A DNA stretch of 64,000 nucleotides, from positions 248,001 through 312,000 of the forward strand of contig NZ_CP154855.1 of NCBI RefSeq assembly GCF_047302425.1, in the 5' to 3' direction. Position numbers and translations under genes: made by a program. This DNA is from Oceanitalea sp047302425 (lineage in GTDB: Bacteria > Actinomycetota > Actinomycetes > Actinomycetales > Actinomycetaceae). The first letter of the stretch is position 1, and every line of letters begins with the position of its first letter. This document shows, piece after piece, positions 57,752 to 64,000 of this stretch. The notes under the pieces were generated by a model. The model saw only the letters and a list, made by a program, of their open reading frames with translations, was not told the DNA's origin and did no database searches.

Positions 57752-58825
57752 GTGGCGATCCGGGCCGGCCACCTCCTCCGTGAGCGCTACGAGCTCACCG
57801 AGCGCATCGCCGTCGGCGGCATGGGCGAGGTGTGGCGCGCCCGGGACCTGCTGCTCGGGCGCACCGTCGCCGCCAAGGTGCTGCGCGAGGACCTTCTCGA
57901 CGACGCCGCCTCCCTCGCCCGGCTGCGGGCCGAGGCCCGCAACGCCAGCGGCGTCGTCCACCCGAACGTCGCGGTGCTCCTCGACTACGGGGAGCAGGAC
58001 GGCGGCGGCTTCCTCGTCATGGAGTACGTGCCCGGCGAGCCGCTCTCCGCGGTCCTCGAGCGCGAGCGCACCCTGCCGCCGCACCGGCTGCTGCCGATCC
58101 TCGCCCAGTGCGCCGACGGCCTCCACGCCGCCCATGAGGCCGGGGTGGTGCACCGGGACGTCAAACCCTCCAACATCCTCGTCATGGCCGACGGCACCGC
58201 CAAGCTCACCGACTTCGGCATCTCCCTGGGGACGGGCCAGCCTGCGCTCACCGCGGCCGGGATGGTCATGGGCACCGCCCAGTACCTGCCACCCGAGCTC
58301 GCCATGGGCCGCCCCGCCCAGCCCGCCGGCGACGTCTACGCGCTCGGGGTCATCGCCTACGAGGCCCTGGCCGGACGCCGTCCCTTCACCGGCACGAACC
58401 AGGTCGACATCGCGATGGCGCACGTGACCGACCCCGTGCCGCCCCTGCCCGAGCACGTACCCCCGCCGGTCCGCGAGCTCGTCGCCGCGATGCTCGCCAA
58501 GGATCCCGCCGGGCGCCCGGCGTCCGCGCAGGTCGTCGCCCGTCGCATGGGCGAGCTCGCCACCGACGACGGCGTACCCCCCGCCGTCGCCACGCCCGCA
58601 CCGCCGGCGCGACAGCGGGAACGCCCCGCTCCCCGCGGGCGGTGGCGCCGCCCCACCTGGGCCGAGCTGGCCGCCGACCGGCGCTGGCTCACCGCCGTGG
58701 GGATCGGGCTCGCCCTCGCGGCGGTACTCGCGCTCACCCTCGGTACCCTTGCCCTGGGCGGGGACCAGCCAGGTGGCAGCATGCCGGAGACTCGAGCCGA
58801 TCGACTGACAGTGAGGAACCCCTAG
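57752..58825 (+). CDS. pknA: Ser/Thr protein kinase, PknA-type
   Basis: The 357-residue protein has a kinase domain (residues 10-270): GGMGEVWRARD (glycine loop), VAAKVLRED (Lys), VVHRDVKPSNIL (catalytic Asp), LTDFGISLG (DFG), APE-equivalent PPELAMGRP. A helix (VGIGLALAAVLALTLGTLAL) near 320-340 makes it a single-pass membrane protein with hardly any extracytoplasmic part, as in PknA. GTG 57752 starts 2 bp after pbpA. Confidence 0.93.
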   Translation: MAIRAGHLLRERYELTERIAVGGMGEVWRARDLLLGRTVAAKVLREDLLDDAASLARLRAEARNASGVVHPNVAVLLDYGEQDGGGFLVMEYVPGEPLSAVLERERTLPPHRLLPILAQCADGLHAAHEAGVVHRDVKPSNILVMADGTAKLTDFGISLGTGQPALTAAGMVMGTAQYLPPELAMGRPAQPAGDVYALGVIAYEALAGRRPFTGTNQVDIAMAHVTDPVPPLPEHVPPPVRELVAAMLAKDPAGRPASAQVVARRMGELATDDGVPPAVATPAPPARQRERPAPRGRWRRPTWAELAADRRWLTAVGIGLALAAVLALTLGTLALGGDQPGGSMPETRADRLTVRNP

Positions 58826-60693
58826 TGGTGGACGAAGTACCCAAGGTGCTCGCCGGACGTTACGAGGTCCGCGAGCTCATCGGTCGGGGCGGTATGGCCG
58901 AGGTCTACATCGGCTACGACAACCGGCTCTCCCGCACGGTCGCCATCAAGGTGCTCCGCTCCGACCTCGCCCGCGACCCCACCTTCCAGGCGCGGTTCCG
59001 CCGCGAGGCCCAGTCCGCGGCGTCCCTCAACCACCCGGCGATCGTCTCCGTCTACGACACCGGCGAGGACGACGTCCTCACCCCCTCGGGCAACCGCGCG
59101 CACGTGCCGTACATCGTCATGGAGTACGTCGAGGGGCACACCGTCCGCTCGCTGCTCACCGACGGCTCTGCCGTGCCCATCGACGAGGCGAGCGAGATCG
59201 TCATCGGGGTGCTGTCGGCCCTGGCCTACTCCCACCGCGAGGGCATCGTCCACCGGGACATCAAGCCCGGGAACGTCATGCTCACGCCCACCGGCCAGGT
59301 CAAGGTCATGGACTTCGGCATCGCGCGCGCGATGGCCGACTCCGCGGCGACGATGACCCAGACCCACGCCGTCGTCGGCACGGCGCAGTACCTGTCCCCG
59401 GAGCAGGCGCGCGGCGAGGTCGTCGACGCACGCTCGGACATCTACTCCACCGGCTGCCTCCTGTACGAGCTGCTCACCGGCCAGCCGCCCTTCAGCGGCG
59501 ACTCCGCCGTCGCGGTGGCCTACCAGCACGTGCGCGAGGTGCCCAAGCCCCCGAGCCAGGTGGCCTCCGACATCCCCGAGGCCCTCGACCGGATCGTCCT
59601 CAAGGCGCTGGCCAAGGACCGCGAGGACCGCTACCCCGACGCCGCCGCCATGCGCAGCGACCTCGAGGCGGCCCTGCGGGGCGGCGCCGTGAGCGCGCCG
59701 GCCACGAGCACGTGGGCGGCGGCCGCCGCGGCCGCCAGCCAGCCGACGACCGTCATGGGCGCCACGCCCGGCGCGACGCAGGCGATGCCCACGCGCACCG
59801 CCGTCGCCGCCGAGGAGGACGAGGAGCCGAAGAAGCGCTCCCCGTGGTGGGTGTGGCTGCTCGTGCTCGTCGGCCTGCTCGCCGCGGCAGGCGTGGTCTG
59901 GCTGCTCCTGACCGGCGACCGGGAGGAGGAGCCGACCGAGCCGGTGACCGTCACGGTGCCCGAGCTCGAGGGCATGGACCAGACCGAGGCGCGTCAGACG
60001 ATCGAGGAGGAGGGCCTCGTCTTCGCGATCGGGGACCCGGAGTCCTCCGACGAGATCGAGCCGGGCCTCTTCGTCAGCTCCGACCCCGCCGTCGGGACGA
60101 CGGTCGAGGAGGGTGAGACGGTCACCGTGCGGTTCTCCGCCGGACCCGAGGCCGTCGCCATGCCCGACGTCACCGGCCTGAGCCAGCGCCAGGCGCAGGA
60201 CCAGCTCTCCGAGCAGGAGCTCGGGATCAGCGTCCGCATCACCTACCGGCCCATCGACGACCCGGGCTACGAGGCCGACCGCGTCGCGCGGACCGAGCCG
60301 GAGGCCGGTGTGCCGATCGAGCCCGGCGCCGAGGTGGTCCTCCACATCGCCACCGGCAACGTCGAGGTCCCCGACCTCACCGGCCAGACGATCGACGCCG
60401 CCACCGAGACGCTGCGCCAGCTCAACCTCTCGGTCACCCGGGTCGACCAGCCCTCCGGGGACTTCGCCCCCGGGACGGTGCTCGACCAGGACCGGGTCGG
60501 CCCGGTGCCCCGGCTGAGCACGATCGAGCTGGTCGTCGCCGTCGAGCCGCCGGCGCCCGAGCCGCCACCGGAGCCCACGACGGAGCCGCCGAGCGACGAC
60601 GAGCCGACCACCGACCCGCCCACCGACGGGGAGACCGACGCGAGCGGCCCCGGGAACAGCGAGTTCGGCCGCAGCCGGGGCAACGGCCCCTAA
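58825..60693 (+). CDS. pknB: Ser/Thr protein kinase with PASTA repeats (PknB)
   Basis: PknB (622 aa) has an N-terminal kinase domain with GRGGMAEVYIGYD, AIKVLRSDLA, VHRDIKPGNVML, MDFGIARAM and LSPEQARGEVVDARSD, a membrane helix (WWVWLLVLVGLLAAAGVVWL, about 335-355) and three extracytoplasmic PASTA repeats (VPELEGMDQTEARQTIEEEGL; MPDVTGLSQRQAQDQLSEQEL; VPDLTGQTIDAATETLRQLNL), followed by a proline-rich tail with PTTDPPTDGETDASGPGNSEF. It senses muropeptides/lipid II. GTG start shares one base with the pknA stop. Read-through is limited by the hairpin after the gene. Confidence 0.96.
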   Translation: MVDEVPKVLAGRYEVRELIGRGGMAEVYIGYDNRLSRTVAIKVLRSDLARDPTFQARFRREAQSAASLNHPAIVSVYDTGEDDVLTPSGNRAHVPYIVMEYVEGHTVRSLLTDGSAVPIDEASEIVIGVLSALAYSHREGIVHRDIKPGNVMLTPTGQVKVMDFGIARAMADSAATMTQTHAVVGTAQYLSPEQARGEVVDARSDIYSTGCLLYELLTGQPPFSGDSAVAVAYQHVREVPKPPSQVASDIPEALDRIVLKALAKDREDRYPDAAAMRSDLEAALRGGAVSAPATSTWAAAAAAASQPTTVMGATPGATQAMPTRTAVAAEEDEEPKKRSPWWVWLLVLVGLLAAAGVVWLLLTGDREEEPTEPVTVTVPELEGMDQTEARQTIEEEGLVFAIGDPESSDEIEPGLFVSSDPAVGTTVEEGETVTVRFSAGPEAVAMPDVTGLSQRQAQDQLSEQELGISVRITYRPIDDPGYEADRVARTEPEAGVPIEPGAEVVLHIATGNVEVPDLTGQTIDAATETLRQLNLSVTRVDQPSGDFAPGTVLDQDRVGPVPRLSTIELVVAVEPPAPEPPPEPTTEPPSDDEPTTDPPTDGETDASGPGNSEFGRSRGNGP

Positions 60694-60710
60694 TCCAGCG
60701 CCAGGACGCG

Positions 60711-60752
60711 AGAACGGCCATGTCGGACCTCCGGGTCCGCCATGGCCGTTCT
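60711..60752. terminator. Bidirectional hairpin terminator between pknB and trpG/pabA
   Basis: Arms AGAACGGCCATG (60711-60722) and CATGGCCGTTCT (60741-60752) with an inner CGGACC-TCCG-GGTCCG hairpin form an almost fully paired 42-nt palindrome. It separates the convergent pknB and amidotransferase genes. There is no T-run, so it may act by structure alone. Confidence 0.75.
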
Positions 60753-60768
60753 GCCGTTCCGGTGTGCG

Positions 60769-61389
60769 TCAGGCGCGGACCAGCGGCGCCAGGCCCTCGC
60801 TCCTCGCCGGGGCCGCGGTGTCACCGGTCGCAGCGAGCCAGTTCGCCAGCAGCCGGTGACCGTGCTCGGTGAGCACCGACTCGGGGTGGAACTGGACGCC
60901 GTGCAGCGGAAGCTCCCGGTGCTGCAGGCCCATGACGACGCCGCCGGCCGTGCGCGCGGTGACGACGAGCTCGTCGGGGACGGTCGCGGGGTCGACGGCC
61001 AGCGAGTGGTAGCGGGTGGCCGTGAAGGGCGAGGGCAGCCCGGCGAAGACGCCGGCGCCGTCGTGCTCCACCGGTGACGTCTTGCCGTGCATGAGCTCCG
61101 CGGCGTGGGTGACGGTGCCGCCGTAGAGCTCGCCGAGGGCCTGGTGGCCGAGGCACACCCCGAGCATCGGTACCCGGTGCTCGGCGCAGCGCTCGATGAC
61201 CTCCAGGCTCGCGCCGGCCTCCTTGGGGGTGCCCGGCCCGGGGGAGACGAGGACGCCGTCGAAGTCGCGGGGGTCCGCCGTCACGTCGTCGTTGCGCTGG
61301 ACCACCGTGCTGGCCCCGAGCTGCTCGAGGTAGCCGACGATCGTCCACACGAAGCTGTCGTAGTTGTCGACGACAAGGAGCCGGGTCAT
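60769..61389 (-). CDS. trpG: Type 1 glutamine amidotransferase, anthranilate/aminodeoxychorismate synthase component II
   Basis: The 206-residue GATase has VDNYDSFVWTIVGYL at the N-terminus, the nucleophile elbow PMLGVCLGHQALGELYGG (Cys), and the His-Glu pair in GVQFHPESVLTEHG. It supplies ammonia to TrpE or PabB. ATG overlaps the small membrane protein stop (ATGA). Whether it serves tryptophan or folate synthesis is not visible; the chorismate-binding partner is not in the window. The symbol is given for the family, PabA being an equal choice. Confidence 0.9.
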   Translation of the reverse strand: MTRLLVVDNYDSFVWTIVGYLEQLGASTVVQRNDDVTADPRDFDGVLVSPGPGTPKEAGASLEVIERCAEHRVPMLGVCLGHQALGELYGGTVTHAAELMHGKTSPVEHDGAGVFAGLPSPFTATRYHSLAVDPATVPDELVVTARTAGGVVMGLQHRELPLHGVQFHPESVLTEHGHRLLANWLAATGDTAAPARSEGLAPLVRA

Positions 61390-61550
61390 GAGCCGTCCTC
61401 GATGGTGGTCTCGTTGAAGGGCATGTAGGGGGCGATCTCGGGGAACAACCAGGTGAAGCAGACGTAGACGACCGCGGCCGCCAGGAGGAGGACGAGGACG
61501 ATGCGGAACCACACGGGCCCGGGCAGCGCCCGCCACAGTGCGCCGTACAT
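61386..61550 (-). CDS. 54-residue membrane protein between sortase and trpG
   Basis: A 54-codon frame, too short for standard cutoffs, starts MYGALWRALPGPVWFRIVLV, contains LLLAAAVVYVCFTWLF as one membrane helix, and ends in PEIAPYMPFNETTIEDGS. Starts in the sortase stop (TGATG) and overlaps the amidotransferase start (ATGA), so it is translationally coupled on both sides. Similar small helices occur in this place in related genomes as far as I recall; the function is unknown. Confidence 0.75.
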   Translation of the reverse strand: MYGALWRALPGPVWFRIVLVLLLAAAVVYVCFTWLFPEIAPYMPFNETTIEDGS

Positions 61551-62311
61551 CAGCGTCCCTCCTCGAGCAGCTCGGCCGGCTTGCCCTCGTTCTTGTCGAT
61601 CCAGTACTGGAGCTCACCGTAGGTGATCCACCGCTCCGCGGCGGAGAAGAGCGGGTGACACGTGGTCAGGGTGATCGTCCGCGCGGTGGGCGCCACCCCG
61701 GGCTCGTTGGGCACGGGCGCGATGACCTCCACCTGCGAGGGGTGGACCACCTCGGTGCCGGTGACGTGGTAGACGAGGTAGGCGTCGGCGGTCTCGACGA
61801 TGAGGGAGTCCCCGACGACGATCTGCTCGATCTCCTTGTACGGCGCGCCGTAGGACTGCCGGTGCGCCGCCGTGGCGAAGTTGCCGACCTCGCCGGGCAG
61901 CTGGGTGTCGGGGTAGTGCCCGATGTAGCCCCGGTTGAGGACCGAGCTCATCCCGACGCCGTGGGCGATCGTCCGCTCGTAGTCACCCAGCCGGGGGATG
62001 TGGAGCGTGCCGAGCAGCTCGCCCTCACCCACGGCGGCCGGGATCGGCGGTGGGTCGGTGCGCCGCTCGCCCTCCTGCGGCGGGGCCTGTACGACCCCCT
62101 CCTTCTCGCGCCAGTCCTCGAGGACGTCCGCCTGGTAGCTGTTGGCCTCGACGTCGGTCCACCACAGCTGCCACACGACGAAGAGTCCGAGCAGCACGCC
62201 GGCGGTGATGAGCAGCTCGCCGACCACGCCCACGAGCGTGGAGACCGCACCCCTGCGTCGCCGCGGCGGCTCGCTGCGCTGCCCGGGCAGCTCCTCGAGC
62301 TGAGTGGCCAT
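61550..62311 (-). CDS. Class E sortase
   Basis: The 253-residue transpeptidase has an N-terminal membrane helix (LVGVVGELLITAGVLLGLFV) and a class E sortase domain. Catalytic His is in NFATAAHRQSYG, Cys in LTTCHPLFSAAERWITYG (TLxTC-type) and Arg in the following ER. A loop with DVEANSYQADVLEDWREKEG precedes the domain. Class E enzymes use LAXTG-like motifs in actinobacteria. No such substrate is in the window. ATG 62311 is preceded by AGGGG. Confidence 0.93.
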   Translation of the reverse strand: MATQLEELPGQRSEPPRRRRGAVSTLVGVVGELLITAGVLLGLFVVWQLWWTDVEANSYQADVLEDWREKEGVVQAPPQEGERRTDPPPIPAAVGEGELLGTLHIPRLGDYERTIAHGVGMSSVLNRGYIGHYPDTQLPGEVGNFATAAHRQSYGAPYKEIEQIVVGDSLIVETADAYLVYHVTGTEVVHPSQVEVIAPVPNEPGVAPTARTITLTTCHPLFSAAERWITYGELQYWIDKNEGKPAELLEEGR

Positions 62312-62352
62312 CGATGGTTCCCCTGTCGGTCGACGTGTCCTTCGAGCGTAGT

Positions 62353-63078
62353 TCACCCGGCCTGGGCGTGGCCCAGCCGCAGCGACCCCGTGTAGGCGGG
62401 CATGTCGATCTCCTCGGCTTCCTCGAGGGACCACCCCAGCCCCACGGCGTCGACGTACTGGAGGTAGACGTCCACGGCCGGTGAGGTCTCCACCGCCTCC
62501 CGGAGCTCGTCCGGGTCCCCGATCGCCGACACACGGTAGGGCGGGGAGTAGTGGCGGCCGTGGAGGAGCAGGACGTTGCCGACGCAGCGGACCGAGGACG
62601 TGGAGGTGATGCGCTGGTCCTGGATCATCATGGCCTCGGCACCGCCCGCCCACATCGCGTTGATGACGGCCTCGAGGTCTTGCTGGTGGACGACGAGGTC
62701 GTCGGGGTGCAGGCCGCTGGAGGAGAGGTCGGGAGGCACGGGCGCGTCCCACAGCTCGACGACGAGGCCGGGCCCGGTCACCGGGACGCGGCCGGCCGCG
62801 AGGGCGGCGAGGTCGCCGTCCTCCTCCTCGGGCTCGGTGAGGGGCTGCTGGGCGGCCACGAGGGCGTCGCGCTGCTTGCGGAGCTCGGCGACCTCGGCCT
62901 CGTTGTCCTCCAGGCGCGCGGTCTCGACCCGCGCGAGCTCGACGAGATTGCTCGGCGACCGGTCGGCGTCATCGTGGAAGAGGTTGGCGCTCGTGGCGAA
63001 GAGGAGACCGGCGAGGGCGGCGACGGCGCCGACGGCGACGGACCCGTGCCGGCGGTCACCGGTTCCCGGCTCGGACAT
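62353..63078 (-). CDS. DUF881-family membrane protein
   Basis: This 241-residue protein has an N-terminal helix (GSVAVGAVAALAGLLFATSA), a coiled coil (VETARLEDNEAEVAELRKQRDAL) and a DUF881 domain with GPGLVVELWDAPVP, HQQDLEAVINAMWAGGAEAMMIQDQRI and SPPYRVSAIGDPDELREAVETS. The coiled coil and fold resemble bacterial cell-division FtsL/DivIC-type partners; the family is widespread in Firmicutes and Actinobacteria near division genes. ATG 63078. Confidence 0.9.
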   Translation of the reverse strand: MSEPGTGDRRHGSVAVGAVAALAGLLFATSANLFHDDADRSPSNLVELARVETARLEDNEAEVAELRKQRDALVAAQQPLTEPEEEDGDLAALAAGRVPVTGPGLVVELWDAPVPPDLSSSGLHPDDLVVHQQDLEAVINAMWAGGAEAMMIQDQRITSTSSVRCVGNVLLLHGRHYSPPYRVSAIGDPDELREAVETSPAVDVYLQYVDAVGLGWSLEEAEEIDMPAYTGSLRLGHAQAG

Positions 63079-63195
63079 CCTCACCTCCTGGTCAACGCTC
63101 TGGACCCTACGGACCTTCCCGCCCACTACGCTAGGGGAGGTGCCGTGCGCCTCGAAAGGGCGGCTGACGGCGGAACACCCGAAGGAGAGCTGACA

Positions 63196-63444
63196 GTGCC
63201 GGAGTCCAAGCGCCGCAAGAAGAAGGCGACGTACACGCCCCCGTCCGCGCCCGCCCAGCCCAAGGAGAGCCCGCGCTGGTGGGTGCCGACCGCCGTCGTG
63301 CTCATGGTGGTGGGGATGCTGTGGGTGGTGGTCACCTACATCGTCCAGGCGGCCGGGCCCATCCCGGGGATCGGGAACCTCAACCTGGGGATCGGCTTCG
63401 TCGTCCTGCTCGTCGGTTTCCTCATGACGCTGCGCTGGCGCTGA
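63196..63444 (+). CDS. crgA: Cell division protein CrgA
   Basis: CrgA (82 aa) is a two-helix membrane protein that recruits septal peptidoglycan synthesis and interacts with FtsZ, FtsQ and PbpA. The charged N-terminus PESKRRKKKATYTPP, WWVPTAVVLMVVGMLWVVVTYI, and GIGNLNLGIGFVVLLVGFLMTLRWR are diagnostic. The GTG start follows AAGGAGAGC; a -10-like TACGCT lies at 63127-63132. It is next to the PknB/PbpA block as in other actinobacteria. Confidence 0.96.
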   Translation: MPESKRRKKKATYTPPSAPAQPKESPRWWVPTAVVLMVVGMLWVVVTYIVQAAGPIPGIGNLNLGIGFVVLLVGFLMTLRWR

Positions 63445-63513
63445 CGCCAGCCGCCCGGTGCGCCGGTCCCCGACGGGGGCCGGCGCATCGTCGTCTCCGG
63501 GCCGGTGCTGTGC

Positions 63514-63599
63514 CCACAGCTGTGGACCAACCTGTGGAGAACTACACCGGTGTAAGTCCACAACTGTGGACAGGCCTGTGCAGAACTACACGCGTGTAA
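63514..63599. repeat. Tandem 36-bp repeat with DnaA-like half sites and 12-bp palindromes
   Basis: Two copies of a 36-bp unit, CTGTGGAC..CCTGTG.AGAACTACAC..GTGTAA, at 63520-63555 and 63564-63599, agree at 30 of 36 positions. Each ends in a 12-bp palindrome (TACACCGGTGTA 63543-63554; TACACGCGTGTA 63587-63598). A further palindrome CCACAGCTGTGG lies at 63514-63525. It fills the gap between the convergent crgA and rhomboid genes. Confidence 0.9.
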
Positions 63600-63600
63600 C

Positions 63601-64000
63601 TCATGTGATGGCGTATTTGGCGGCGGCGAGGCCGACGACGAGCGCGGCGACGAGGACCGTGGCTATCACGCTGGTCGCGCTCTGCCGCTTCCGCGGTGCG
63701 TAGACGTAGGCGGCGGCGAGGAGCGCCCCGGTGACCAGCCCCCCGAGGTGGGCCTGCCAGGAGATGTTGGGGATGGTGAAGCCGATGACGGTGTTGATGA
63801 CGAGCAGCACGACGATCTGCGTCGTGTCCCGCCCCAACCGCCGCAGCGCGATGCCGATGGCCCCGAAGAGCCCGAACACGGCACCGGAGGCGCCGACCAC
63901 CGCGGTGATCCACTGCATCTCGTAGGGGGAGGCGAAGAGCAGCACGCCGACGGAGCCGCCGACCGCGCTGATGAGGTAGAGCGCCGCGAAGCGCCAGCGG
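63601..64000 (-). CDS. Rhomboid-family intramembrane serine protease (N-terminus outside window)
   Basis: The last 132 codons of a rhomboid are present. The nucleophile motif GASGAVFGLFGA, the His-bearing helix with SWQAHLGGLVTGALLAAAY and the preceding ALYLISAVGGSVGVLLFASP are the family hallmarks. The gene continues beyond position 64000. It is convergent with crgA. A rhomboid is a usual neighbour of crgA in Actinobacteria. Confidence 0.93.
   Translation of the reverse strand, partial: RWRFAALYLISAVGGSVGVLLFASPYEMQWITAVVGASGAVFGLFGAIGIALRRLGRDTTQIVVLLVINTVIGFTIPNISWQAHLGGLVTGALLAAAYVYAPRKRQSATSVIATVLVAALVVGLAAAKYAIT

Overview
The window is high-GC DNA with gene content typical of an actinobacterium, most likely of the order Micrococcales (Georgenia/Cellulomonas/Bogoriellaceae-like; this placement is an inference from gene content and order). 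Signs are GTG starts, ATGA/GTGA stop-start overlaps, F420-type LLM oxidoreductases, a class E sortase, CrgA, and the conserved fhaA-fhaB-pstP-rodA-pbpA-pknA-pknB block that usually lies near oriC in Actinobacteria.

Layout. 0-11 kb: the end of a sugar ABC permease pair and a BadF/NagK-type amino-sugar kinase, an hpaH-hpaI pair, a siderophore-interacting reductase, a large FAD/Fe-S D-lactate/glycolate-type dehydrogenase whose N-terminus contains an 18-bp tandem repeat array, a NamZ-type (DUF1343) exo-muramidase and a divergent sugar-binding lipoprotein. NamZ, the binding protein, the permeases and the kinase could together salvage cell-wall amino sugars. 11-20 kb: a structured leader with a 12-codon ORF, two LLM oxidoreductases, an MFS transporter, a macrolide-phosphotransferase-like kinase, an ABC exporter, an SDR and a GNAT enzyme. 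20-24 kb: the complete class Ib ribonucleotide reductase operon nrdHIEF with two NrdR boxes 32 bp apart and a group of DnaA-box-like motifs. 24-25.5 kb: luxS-mtnN (activated methyl cycle/AI-2). 26-31 kb: a BCCT betaine-type carrier, then cstA, a small CC-tailed protein and an ArsA/Get3-type ATPase as an overlapping three-gene unit behind a CRP/GlxR-like site. 31-43.7 kb: an ABC exporter, meso-DAP dehydrogenase, a TasA/camelysin-like protein with a SipW-type signal peptidase, a POT peptide transporter, an SDR/LysR divergent pair, a sodium:solute symporter with a 39-aa accessory subunit, a Ca2+/cation antiporter and a PPOX protein.

43.7-52.2 kb is accessory DNA: secreted and lipoprotein genes without recognisable relatives, two frameshifted gene remnants, and a small (about 4.4 kb) element bounded by direct repeats of the tRNA-Leu(CAG) 3' end. 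Inside it are an mIHF-like protein, tiny ORFs, an exporter operon (ATPase plus two permease proteins) next to a frameshifted secreted-peptide gene, and a frameshifted excisionase; no integrase is visible.

52.3-64 kb: the growth/division signalling block (fhaA, fhaB, pstP, rodA, pbpA, pknA-like, pknB), then on the opposite strand a DUF881 protein, a class E sortase, a 54-aa membrane protein and a TrpG/PabA-type amidotransferase, followed by crgA (+) and a rhomboid protease (-, cut by the window end). The kinases and phosphatase act on FHA partners and peptidoglycan synthases, while CrgA, RodA and PbpA run septal and lateral wall growth.
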